Positions 1 to 5,732 of a DNA stretch of 8,469 nt are shown here, one piece after another (position 1 is the stretch's first letter; each line of letters begins with the position of its first letter). A program made the position numbers and the translations under genes. Below the pieces are notes generated by a model that was not told the DNA's origin, did not search any database, and was given only the letters and a program-made list of their open reading frames with translations. Source of the DNA: Deltaproteobacteria bacterium (GTDB lineage Bacteria; Desulfobacterota_C; Deferrisomatia; Deferrisomatales; JACRMM01); the NCBI GenBank assembly GCA_016218905.1, contig JACRCS010000904.1, positions 1-8,469 of the forward strand, written 5' to 3'.

Positions 1-171
1 GACTACGCCGGCCCCACCGTGCCCGTCATCGACCCGGATACCGGCGAGATCCGGCAGGCGTCGATCTTCGTCGGCGTCCTCGGCGCGAGCTCCTACACCT
101 ACGTCGAGGCGCACTTCGGCCAGACGCTTCCCCACTGGATCAGCGCCCACGTGCGCATGATGGCCTTCTAG
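1..171 (+). pseudogene. istA: IS21-family IstA transposase, internal fragment truncated at its 3' side
   Basis: Open from the window edge and read in frame 1, this stretch begins [18 protein letters not shown], continues through a [14 protein letters not shown] stretch and ends [11 protein letters not shown] followed by TAG. That is the DDE catalytic core of IstA, the IS21-family transposase; the opening Asp of DYAG is normally the first catalytic Asp. Family members continue after the AHVR segment with an FFGGVP-type segment and more than 150 further residues that include the remaining acidic residues. Here homology stops at about 168 and a stop follows at once, so no active transposase can be made from this end. 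No istB ATPase gene follows. The break lies at the left side of the IS110 element, so IS110 insertion or a later deletion probably removed the rest. The 5' part of the gene lies outside the window. Confidence 0.85.
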
Positions 172-176
172 AGCAC

Positions 177-330
177 ACGTAACTGAAATACTGCTATTCT
201 CCGACGGCAATAACTAGGAGTTACTGCTTTTCATCACAGCGCAACGGCAGGCTGAGCAAGGAAAAGCCGACGCCTTCGGCTGACCCGTCCAGAGGGAATT
301 CGAAGGTGAATTGCGGTATTTCAGTTGCGT
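177..330. repeat. 154-bp region bounded by a 24-nt imperfect inverted repeat, highly foldable
   Basis: Positions 177-200 and 307-330 are reverse complements at 20 of 24 positions, with core AACTGAAATAC against GTATTTCAGTT. Inside lie a 5-bp helix (203-207 with 285-289), a 9-bp hairpin with one mismatch (207-215 with 219-227), a CAGC/GCTG hairpin (237-240 with 251-254) and a 6-bp hairpin (265-270 with 276-281, loop CGCCT). The first two share base 207. Nested helices of this kind suggest a folded RNA or a cruciform-forming DNA end. Position at the left side of an IS110 element, upstream of the recombinase, makes a bridge-RNA role possible. A small non-autonomous element is the alternative, but no target-site duplication flanks the repeat. 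The stretch is less GC-rich than its surroundings. Confidence 0.6.
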
Positions 331-417
331 TATTATTCGTACAGCAGACAAAGACAAAGAAGGTTAGAGGGGCACATCGTAAGAAGCAGAGCAAAGATCT
401 TCATCGTAGATTAAGAC

Positions 418-473
418 GGGGTCCTCCTGGTAGAAATTAGTCGCCAAACCACCTTCTACTACAGGAGAACCCC
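418..473 (+). promoter_or_regulatory. Hairpin pairing with the transposase ribosome-binding site
   Basis: Arms 418-435 and 454-473 pair almost completely (GGGGTCCTCCTG with CAGGAGAACCCC, then GTAGAA with TTCTAC), with one mismatch, a 2-nt bulge and an 18-nt loop. The downstream arm contains AGGAG at 463-467, the Shine-Dalgarno of the GTG start at 474, paired to CTCCT of the upstream arm. A transcript entering from outside would carry a masked ribosome-binding site, a known way in which insertion sequences limit transposase synthesis. A transcript starting inside the hairpin would escape it. It could also form the last stem of a left-end guide RNA. Confidence 0.6.
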
Positions 474-1760
474 GTGCAGGACGAATCTAGTAGGCTCACT
501 TTGTTCCGCGCTACTTGCTCCGAGATCCGGGGCTCAGAAAAGCACCTCGTTGTCGGAATCGACGTCGGAAAGGAGAAGCATCACGCCTTTTATGGAACTC
601 CGAAAGGAAAGACCTTCCGAAGGAAGTTCGTCTTTCAGAACCGTCGGGCAGATTTCGAAGATCTACGGGCCTTGGCCCGAGATCTCGCCGCGACGCACGG
701 ACTCGAGAAGATCGTCTTCGGACTCGAGCCGACGGGAGTCTATCACAAGCCGCTCCTGGAGTACCTGATCCGCCAGGAAGAGCACGTCGTCATCGTTTCG
801 AACGTCGCCGTGAAGCGAAACCGGGAGTTGCTCGATGGCCGTTGGGACAAGAACGACGTCACCGATGCAGCGAACGTGGCGGATCTGCTCGGCCAGGCGC
901 GTTGCCTCTACGCCGACGATCCCCAGGAGCCCTTGCGGCAACTGCGCGAACTCGTGGGAACCCGGGCGCGGCTCGGCAAGCAGGAGCACCGCGAACGGAT
1001 GCGAATCCGCAACAACCTCGTCGCCCAGTATTTCCCGGAACTCGAGTGCGGCTACACCCAAGGTGGAGGCGACGCGTTGGTGCTGCGGGTCTTGAGCGAG
1101 TGCTTCGACCCCGTCGAGATTGGGGCCCTGAGCTTCGAGCAGTTCTGGAAGACCATCGTCCTGCCCCGCTGGGGCAAGAGCCAGCACCAGCGCGCAGAGG
1201 CGATCTGGCAGGCCTCCAAGACGTCGGTGGGATGCACGGTGTCGGCTCCCGTACGCGCCGAGGCCGGGAACCTGGTGCGGCGACTGACGGCCTTGCGCGC
1301 CGATCTCCAGGAGGTCGAACGCGAGATCGCTTCGGTGGCGAAGACCCTTGCGGGGTACGCGAGCGTGATCTCGATCCCCGGCGTGGGACCGGTGATCAGC
1401 GCGATGATTCTAGCCGCGATCGGCGACCCGAACCGCTTCTCGCACCCACGGCAGGTGCTTCGGTTGGCGGGGATGGATCTGTGCGCGAGCCGAAGCGGGA
1501 AGTCGAGCGATCGGGTGGTCCCGAAGATCTCCAAGCAGGGTAAGGCCATGCTGCGCTACGGGCTGGTTCAGGCCGCGCGCCTCGCGCCGATCCACCACCC
1601 CGCCGTGCGCGCGTACTTCGCCAGGCTGCTGGTCGGCCGGGACCAAGAGCGAGGGATCAGGCTCAAGATGCACGTGAAGCTCGCCTCGAAGTTGCTGGTG
1701 ATCGCGTGGACGCTCATGAAGAGGGGGCAGACGTTCGACCCGAAGAAGTTCACCGGCTAG
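474..1760 (+). CDS. IS110-family transposase (DEDD/Ser RNA-guided recombinase)
   Basis: A 428-aa recombinase that cuts and joins DNA through a DEDD RuvC-like domain together with a serine in the C-terminal Transposase_20 domain. Characterised IS110 relatives are directed by a bridge (seek) RNA from the element's own flanks. Visible signs are GIDVGK with D30, LEPTG with E85, and KNDVTDAANVADL with D128 and D131, giving the complete DEDD set. The region at about residues 145-290 is helical and coiled. IPGVGPVISAMILAAIGDP opens the second domain near residue 301, and RSGK carries the predicted nucleophile S341. The start is GTG with AGGAG at 463-467, 6 nt upstream; the first conserved motif begins near residue 26, so a short N-terminal extension is real or the true start is slightly later. 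The gene looks full length and intact and ends in TAG. Its family is certain; whether it belongs to the IS110 or the IS1111 subgroup is not. Confidence 0.95.
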   Translation: MQDESSRLTLFRATCSEIRGSEKHLVVGIDVGKEKHHAFYGTPKGKTFRRKFVFQNRRADFEDLRALARDLAATHGLEKIVFGLEPTGVYHKPLLEYLIRQEEHVVIVSNVAVKRNRELLDGRWDKNDVTDAANVADLLGQARCLYADDPQEPLRQLRELVGTRARLGKQEHRERMRIRNNLVAQYFPELECGYTQGGGDALVLRVLSECFDPVEIGALSFEQFWKTIVLPRWGKSQHQRAEAIWQASKTSVGCTVSAPVRAEAGNLVRRLTALRADLQEVEREIASVAKTLAGYASVISIPGVGPVISAMILAAIGDPNRFSHPRQVLRLAGMDLCASRSGKSSDRVVPKISKQGKAMLRYGLVQAARLAPIHHPAVRAYFARLLVGRDQERGIRLKMHVKLASKLLVIAWTLMKRGQTFDPKKFTG

Positions 1761-1794
1761 CCGCCCGCGGCGGCGCGATGAGATAGCACGTTTT

Positions 1795-1935
1795 CGGCGA
1801 GGGTAGCCCGAGCAGCTACGTTGAGGCTCAGACCTCGTGGGGGACAATACAGGGCACCTCACCGAATCCTGAAGCCTGGATTAGGAGTGGTAGACGACCC
1901 CGACCCGGTATTGGGCGGGGGACGCCGCGGTCGAA
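1795..1935 (+). ncRNA. Candidate bridge/seek RNA region in the right flank of the IS110 element
   Basis: Starting 35 nt after the transposase stop, this gene-free stretch has several clear helices on the transposase strand: 1798-1802 with 1833-1837 (CGAGG/CCTCG) enclosing 1803-1807 with 1815-1819 (GTAGC/GCTAC); 1865-1869 with 1878-1882 (AATCC/GGATT, 8-nt loop); and 1898-1906 with 1913-1920 (CCCCG and CCC against GGG and CGGGG, one bulged A, 6-nt loop). In IS110-family elements of the IS1111 group the guide RNA is encoded after the transposase, while in the IS110 group it lies before it. This block fits the first arrangement in place and form. Guide loops that match the donor and target DNA were not identified, and the exact RNA ends are unknown. 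Confidence 0.45.
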
Positions 1936-2232
1936 TAACGATCAGGCCCAGGATTCGCCGAAGGTGAGGAATCGCCGACCTCGGAGTCGGTGGAGGTAGC
2001 GCCAGTCCGCCATTCCTCCGCCACCGTACCCGTGCGCCATCGGGTTCGGGTGAATCTTAACTATCTGGAATCATAGAGAGATAAAAAGTCGCTTGACCGG
2101 AGGAATATAGAGTGTCCCCCAGATCCCCCCCGGTGAAGACTTCAACGAAGAGGAGTCCAGGCCCCACGCTGAGCTCGACCGCTCAGGCGTTCCGCTGCGT
2201 CGGAATGCACCATGGTGCGCGTCGGTGCCTGC
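1936..2232. other. Gene-free stretch between the IS110 flank and the NYN gene
   Basis: No convincing gene is seen. The stretch holds an imperfect tandem repeat AGGA(T/A)TCGCCGA at 1950-1961 and 1967-1978; hairpin CCGAC/GTCGG at 1975-1979 and 1986-1990; helix ACCCG/CGGGT near 2027-2044; an AT-rich block around 2050-2115 with TTGACC at 2093-2098; a run of seven C at 2125-2131; and hairpin GCGTTCCG/CGGAATGC at 2187-2194 and 2201-2208 running into the perfect palindrome GCACCATGGTGC at 2207-2218. The first half may still belong to the IS110 right end. The last hairpin follows the NYN stop on the minus strand but has no U tract, so it is at best a weak terminator. Confidence 0.5.
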
Positions 2233-2865
2233 CTACGAGGGATTCGCCGTTCGGTAATCCCTAGCGTCGAGACATTGGTCGTAAAGCTGGCGGGTGATGT
2301 GAATCCAGTCGGTTTTATTGATTCCGCGTTTATTGCGGGTCGTGGGGCTCGCAGGGAAGGCTGAAGCGACCTTGATCCATCGGTCTTGCTCCGATGAAAT
2401 GCGGCGTATTTCATCGGCCGCTTCGGAGAGGTCTTGGTCCTGGCTGAAGATCAGCGCGACATCATAGGCGTTTTGGTGCGCCAGACGTATGACATCAATC
2501 GCGATGCGTACGTCAATACCTTTCTCTTCTCCCATCAACACCGTAAGTTGCGTGCCGTCGCTCAGCTTGATTATCTTGTTCCGATACCTGAGAGACCGCG
2601 AGTACACAACGATCCCTTGTTTGCCCATTACCGCAAGTTTCCCAGCCCAGAAGTGATTCCAGAACCTATCGTCGGAAGCATCCGGCACTCCGGTGTAGAA
2701 CCGGGTCGCCGTGAGTTCCCAACCCTTGGAATCGCAAACGCATTTGGCGAGAGGGAGGACATCGTAGTTGGGATAGGTGTAGCCGAACGCTTCTTTCGCC
2801 GTGTGGTAGAGATTTTGCCCGTCTATGAAGGCGATGGTTCGCTTCCGGGTGGGCTCCTGGGGCAT
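2233..2865 (-). CDS. NYN-domain (PIN-like) ribonuclease, LabA-like
   Basis: A 210-aa protein of the NYN superfamily, metal-dependent RNases related to PIN toxins. Motifs in order: IAFIDGQNLY (D15, N18), EEKGIDVRIAID (D118, D124) and IFSQDQDLSEAADEI (D143, D145), which together supply the acidic metal-binding set. The C-terminus, NKRGINKTDWIHITRQLYD, is typical of stand-alone NYN proteins found in variable genome regions. The start chosen is ATG at 2865 because GGGAG lies 5 nt upstream and FIDGQN then begins at residue 13. The open frame extends further upstream to 2979, but that part runs through a terminator and a G9 tract and overlaps the promoter. No membrane segment or signal peptide is seen. 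No partner gene adjoins it, so its substrate is unknown. Roles in defence or RNA turnover are inference only. Confidence 0.85.
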   Translation of the reverse strand: MPQEPTRKRTIAFIDGQNLYHTAKEAFGYTYPNYDVLPLAKCVCDSKGWELTATRFYTGVPDASDDRFWNHFWAGKLAVMGKQGIVVYSRSLRYRNKIIKLSDGTQLTVLMGEEKGIDVRIAIDVIRLAHQNAYDVALIFSQDQDLSEAADEIRRISSEQDRWIKVASAFPASPTTRNKRGINKTDWIHITRQLYDQCLDARDYRTANPS

Positions 2866-2880
2866 CAGATCTCCCCCCCC

Positions 2881-2919
2881 CAAAAAAATAACCCCGCCCG
2901 AGGCCCCTTGATGGCGGGG
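2881..2919 (-). terminator. Intrinsic terminator in the NYN leader (likely attenuator), followed by G9
   Basis: On the minus strand CCCCGCC (2919-2913) pairs perfectly with GGCGGGG (2898-2892) around a 14-nt loop and is followed by TTATTTTTTT (2891-2882), a textbook Rho-independent terminator. It lies downstream of the promoter at 2951-2979 and only about 16 nt upstream of the NYN start codon. Transcripts must therefore read through it to express the gene. A run of nine G (2881-2873) follows directly and merges into the Shine-Dalgarno. Confidence 0.75.
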
Positions 2920-2950
2920 CATGTCGAGCGGGGGGCAATTTCTAAGGACA

Positions 2951-2979
2951 AGTATCGGCACGGAGTCTCCTTCCGTCAA
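2951..2979 (-). promoter_or_regulatory. Sigma70-type promoter of the NYN gene
   Basis: On the minus strand, TTGACG (2979-2974, five of six consensus bases) is separated by 17 nt from GATACT (2956-2951, four of six). Transcription should start near 2944, giving a leader of about 80 nt before the NYN ATG, with the terminator hairpin inside it. Confidence 0.55.
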
Positions 2980-3051
2980 GGAGAATTCCGGAGCTTTCTA
3001 ATGCTCCTCTCATCCGAGCAATTGCGCAGTCCCCCAAGTATCCAGACGTGA

Positions 3052-3171
3052 TCCGCAACCCAGGGTTCCATGGGCGGGGATGACACGCAGTGTCTGGTGA
3101 ATACCACCAGTGATTGTGTACCCCAGTGCGTACCCCGGCCCGAGAAATACGAAAGGGGTCACGGACTGTAA
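3052..3171 (+). pseudogene. Possible 3'-terminal remnant of a site-specific integrase gene
   Basis: Between the stop at 3049-3051 and the stop at 3169-3171, the frame ends SDCVPQCVPRPEKYERGHGL. Short, divergent C-terminal tails with VP-rich segments, ending beside a tRNA 3' end with a terminator hairpin, resemble ends of tyrosine-integrase genes at island borders. No catalytic residue (the R-H-R-Y set) lies in this short piece and it has no start codon behind a ribosome-binding site. This is a weak call, based on position and style rather than a recognised domain. The remaining DNA at 2980-3051 shows nothing else. Confidence 0.2.
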
Positions 3172-3184
3172 GCCGTAACCCCTT
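3145..3184 (-). terminator. Terminator hairpin of the tRNA-Thr transcript
   Basis: On the minus strand AAGGGGTTACGG (3184-3173) pairs with CCGTGACCCCTT (3164-3153), 12 bp with one G-U pair and an 8-nt loop. It is followed by TTTCGTATTT, a modest U-rich tail. It begins 8 nt after the tRNA CCA end, the usual place for a tRNA terminator. Confidence 0.65.
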
Positions 3185-3192
3185 GGAATTCC

Positions 3193-3268
<76 letters not shown>

Positions 3269-3284
3269 GGGCGGTGAAGCAAGC

Positions 3285-3313
3285 TTTTTAGCAGATCGAG
3301 GCCTGCGGGTAAA
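3285..3313 (-). promoter_or_regulatory. Likely promoter of tRNA-Thr
   Basis: On the minus strand, TTTACC (3313-3308, four of six) and TAAAAA (3290-3285, four of six) are 17 nt apart. The -10 box ends 16 nt before the mature tRNA 5' end, giving a short leader. Read-through from the HDOD operon, whose stop lies 79 nt upstream of the tRNA, is also possible because no strong terminator is seen between them. Confidence 0.45.
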
Positions 3314-3347
3314 GCGTAAATCCCGAGGGGTTTGGGGGAGGTAGGCG

Positions 3348-4802
3348 TCAGCGTTGGAGGGCGAGGCTCAGGAGGTCGGCCAGGGCCGCGAGGGTCTCGA
3401 CCTCCTCGTCCGAGAAGGGCTCGTCGCCTTTGGCCCGGTCGGCGTAGAGGATTCCCACGGGGTCGAGGCCCTGGAGGAGGGGAAGCAGGGTGAAGGACGG
3501 GGCGTCGAGGACGCGCCGCTCGCGGGCGCTCAGGAGACGGGCGAAGTAGGGCATTTGCGCGTCGAGGACGTGGATGGCCTCGCCGCTCCGGTTGACCTGA
3601 GCGAACACTCCCTCCTCCGAGAGCGGAAACCGGAACTTCCCGAGGAACTCGGGCGTGACGTCCCCGTCCGCCCAGGCGGACTTCACCTGGGGCGGGCTCT
3701 CCTGGACCAGGGCGGTGACGGTCCGGCGGGAGCCGGCGGCCTCGCGCGCGGCCCGCAGTACGCGCGCCACGACGGCGTCCCGGCTCGCGCCCTGGAGGAG
3801 CATGGCGTGGACCTCGCGGATGGCAGCCCTCTCGGCGCGCCGGCCCTCGACGCGCCGCCGTTCCTCCTCGTGACGGCCGAACTCTTCCGTCAGCTTGGAG
3901 TTCTCGCTCTCCACCCAGAGCGTGTAGGCCTTCAGGTCCTCCACCTCGATCTCGAAGAAGCTCGCGAAAGCCTGGACCTTCTCGGGAATCCCCCGGAGGG
4001 TCGCGAGCACCGAACCGACCGGTTTTCGAAGAATCCGGGCGAGTTTCGCCGCGAGTTCCCGGACGTCTTCCGGCTCTTTCGGCAGAGGCAGCGGGACGCT
4101 CTTCGCCACGCCGATGGCGAAGGCGAGGAGCTCTCCCCGCTCCTGGGGCGGCCCGGCGTACTGCCGGTGGTGCAGGGCCATCGCCTTCTGGAGGACCTCC
4201 GGGAGCTCCCACCGCCGCCCCAGTTCGGCGGCAACTTCCGTGTGGTCGACTCCGAAGTACTGCTTCTCCGTCGCCAGGAGTGCCGGACCGGTGAGGGAGG
4301 AGGCGTAGAGGATCCCCGCCTGGGCCGAACTGTGCTGGGCGAGGATGAGCTTCCCGACATCGTGGAGGAGGCCCGCGACGAAGGCTTCTTCGCTGACGCC
4401 GTAGGCGAGCAGCTCCGCAAGCTCCTGGCAGACGACCGCCGTGGTCACGGCCTCCCTCCAGAAGTTCTCGAGGAGCTTCCCTCCCCGCTCCAGCGCGGAC
4501 AGGAGATGGAACGCCCCGAGCCCGACGGCGATGGCCCGGACCGACTCGAAACCGAGGAGGAAGATCGCCCGCGAGATCGTGGTGACCCGCTGGGCGTGAA
4601 GCGAGTACCGGGCGGAGTTGGCGATCCGGAGCACCTTGAGCGTCATCGCCTGGTCCTTCAGGATGACGCTTGCCAGCTCGGAGGCGTTGGCGTTCGCCTC
4701 CGACGCCACTTTCGAGATCCGCACCAGCACCTGGGGAAGGCTCGGCAGGTCCTTGATCTCGTCCAGAAAGGCGAAGCGGCCGGCCTCGGGACTAGGCTGC
4801 AT
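3348..4802 (-). CDS. HDOD-domain signalling protein with C-terminal GAF-like domain
   Basis: A 484-aa cytoplasmic protein. Residues 12 to about 220 form an HDOD domain: LPSLPQV near 19-25, VLKVLRIANSA-type helix at 55-63, AIFLLGF at 79-85, and LLHDVGKL with H147 and D148, so the HD pair is kept, plus ALHHR near 209. Residues 290-335 are charged and probably coiled-coil. Residues about 335-484 read as a GAF-like sensor domain, ending GILYADR...PFSDEEVETLAALADLLSLAL, a typical GAF finish. HDOD proteins act in bacterial signal output; most have no proven enzymatic activity. The start is ATG at 4802, 11 nt inside the upstream HDOD gene, so translation is likely coupled. A longer frame reaches back to 5246 but only overlaps the neighbour and lacks family similarity. 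The ligand of the sensor domain cannot be told. Confidence 0.88.
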   Translation of the reverse strand: MQPSPEAGRFAFLDEIKDLPSLPQVLVRISKVASEANANASELASVILKDQAMTLKVLRIANSARYSLHAQRVTTISRAIFLLGFESVRAIAVGLGAFHLLSALERGGKLLENFWREAVTTAVVCQELAELLAYGVSEEAFVAGLLHDVGKLILAQHSSAQAGILYASSLTGPALLATEKQYFGVDHTEVAAELGRRWELPEVLQKAMALHHRQYAGPPQERGELLAFAIGVAKSVPLPLPKEPEDVRELAAKLARILRKPVGSVLATLRGIPEKVQAFASFFEIEVEDLKAYTLWVESENSKLTEEFGRHEEERRRVEGRRAERAAIREVHAMLLQGASRDAVVARVLRAAREAAGSRRTVTALVQESPPQVKSAWADGDVTPEFLGKFRFPLSEEGVFAQVNRSGEAIHVLDAQMPYFARLLSARERRVLDAPSFTLLPLLQGLDPVGILYADRAKGDEPFSDEEVETLAALADLLSLALQR

Positions 4803-5589
4803 CGGCTCCCAGCTCCTCTGCCATGCTCCCCGCGAGACTCTCGCGGATGCTCTCGAGGACGACGGAATCGGCGCCCAATTGCGCGAGGAGGTGCTCGGGC
4901 GGGAGCGGCCGGCAAGCCCCCAGGCCCGGGGCGGCCTCCCAGGCGAGCCAATCCGCTGCGAGGGCGAGTCTACCCAGGTCGCTCGGCTCGGGGGAGTGGT
5001 GGGAACCCACGGCTTCCGCCAGACGTGCGGGGATCTCCCACTTGGAGAGGAGCAACTGGCCCAGGTGCCCGTGGTGGAAGCCGAGGAGCTCCTCTTCCCC
5101 GGACGCCCCCAGCGGCTTGGCGTAGATGCCCGGAAATTTCGTGGCGATGACGCTCTTCGCCGTGTCGTGGAAGAGTCCGGCCAGGAAGGCCTCCTCGGGG
5201 TCGACCGAGCAGACGGGGGACTGCCGGCTGAGCTCTCGGCACGCAAATGCCGTGGCCAAGGAGTGCTCCCAGAGGCTCGCGGCCGCTCCGTTGGACGAGA
5301 GGACCCGGTGGACGGCCGAGCTCAGGATGAGGCTCTGGATGGTCCGAAAGCCGAGCAGGATGATGGCCGCCGATAGGGTCGAGACGGCGCTCTTCCGGCG
5401 GTAGTACGCCGAGTTCGCCAGACGGAGCACCTTGAGCGACAGGGCAGCGTCGCGGGACAGCACGTGCTGGAGCTGTTCGGGCTCCGACGACGGATCCGTG
5501 AGGAGTCTCAGGGCTTCCGCGGCCACCGAAGGGAGCGCCGGGAGATCGCCCACCAGTCCTGCAATCTTCTCTAGTGCTGCTCGCTGCAA
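4792..5589 (-). CDS. HDOD-domain protein, single domain
   Basis: A 265-aa protein that is nearly all HDOD domain: LPALPSV at 16-22, LKVLRLANSAYY near 52-63, AAIILLGFRTIQSL near 74-87, and LFHDTAKSV with H141 and D142. The usual HDxGK is altered to HDTAK, so metal-dependent hydrolysis is doubtful; many HDOD proteins have lost it. The C-terminal part, after about 200, has the HH-containing helix SHHSPEP. Start is TTG at 5589, supported by AGGAG 6 nt upstream; no ATG or GTG in this frame fits better. It overlaps the following HDOD-GAF gene by 11 nt, so the two form an operon and probably arose by duplication. It lies 143 nt downstream of rsmD and has its own possible promoter. Confidence 0.88.
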   Translation of the reverse strand: MQRAALEKIAGLVGDLPALPSVAAEALRLLTDPSSEPEQLQHVLSRDAALSLKVLRLANSAYYRRKSAVSTLSAAIILLGFRTIQSLILSSAVHRVLSSNGAAASLWEHSLATAFACRELSRQSPVCSVDPEEAFLAGLFHDTAKSVIATKFPGIYAKPLGASGEEELLGFHHGHLGQLLLSKWEIPARLAEAVGSHHSPEPSDLGRLALAADWLAWEAAPGLGACRPLPPEHLLAQLGADSVVLESIRESLAGSMAEELGADAA

Positions 5590-5595
5590 AGAGAG

Positions 5596-5600
5596 CTCCT
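5596..5600 (-). promoter_or_regulatory. Ribosome-binding site deciding the TTG start of the first HDOD gene
   Basis: AGGAG on the minus strand, 6 nt before TTG at 5589. The nearby ATG at 5603 is in another frame and overlaps the site, so TTG is preferred. Confidence 0.7.
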
Positions 5601-5658
5601 CATCCCTGCGGCCGACGTCTACCCACTCATCGGCCCGAGGATGGGCGCACTGGAGCTC

Positions 5659-5688
5659 ACTCTATGGCGAGTTACGCGTGACGGTAAG
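5659..5688 (-). promoter_or_regulatory. Possible promoter of the HDOD operon
   Basis: On the minus strand CTTACC (5688-5683, three of six) lies 18 nt from TAGAGT (5664-5659, four of six), about 70 nt upstream of the TTG start. The sequence TTTACGC(C/T)TTACC around the -35 recurs upstream of tRNA-Thr, which adds slight support. Weak on its own. Confidence 0.3.
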
Positions 5689-5701
5689 GCGTAAACTGGG
5701 A

Positions 5702-5717
5702 CGAATCCTGAGATTCG
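5702..5717 (-). terminator. Small hairpin after rsmD
   Basis: CGAATC and GATTCG form a perfect 6-bp stem with a 4-nt loop, 16 nt after the rsmD stop. Only a broken T-rich tail (TCCCAGTTT) follows, so termination would be weak. Confidence 0.35.
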
Positions 5718-5732
5718 GAGACCGGCCCCGGG

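Larger units (their letters stand above)
172..2060 (+). mobile_element. IS110-family insertion sequence (approximate limits)
   Basis: The element is defined by the DEDD/Ser recombinase at 474-1760 and the structured non-coding DNA on both sides. The left limit is placed where IstA homology ends, near 169-177. The right limit is uncertain, between about 1935 (end of the first strongly structured block) and about 2100. IS110 elements make no long terminal inverted repeats and little or no target duplication, so the ends cannot be read from simple repeats. Insertion into an older IS21 remnant is the simplest layout. If 2060 is near the true end the element is about 1.9 kb, large for the family, so part of the flanks may be other DNA. 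The recombinase reading frame is intact, so the element may be active. Confidence 0.5.

Noticed and set aside
177..330. Integron attC site
   Set aside because: AAC and GTT sit at the arms, but the simple sites read ACGTAAC and GTTGCGT, which do not fit RYYYAAC and GTTRRRY, the arms are too perfect and long, and no cassette or integrase is near.
515..1543. 342-aa frame inside the IS110 transposase
   Set aside because: Arg-rich frame shift of a clear gene, no ribosome-binding site.
1838..2121. 9-bp inverted repeat TGGGGGACA at 1838-1846 and 2113-2121 as ends of another element
   Set aside because: No extension of the match, G-rich and so likely by chance, and the enclosed DNA holds no transposase or target duplication.
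2866..2979. Longer NYN protein starting at 2979 or 2922
   Set aside because: Both starts lack a ribosome-binding site, and the extension consists of promoter, terminator and poly-G sequence.
3354..5150. 598-aa plus-strand open frame opposite the HDOD genes
   Set aside because: Antisense shadow of high-GC coding DNA; low-complexity Glu/Arg/Gly-rich product with no recognised domain.
4803..5246. N-terminal extension of the HDOD-GAF frame to 632 aa
   Set aside because: It lies wholly over the other HDOD gene in a different frame, is Ser/Arg/Pro-rich and shows no family similarity; ATG 4802 gives a normal HDOD start.
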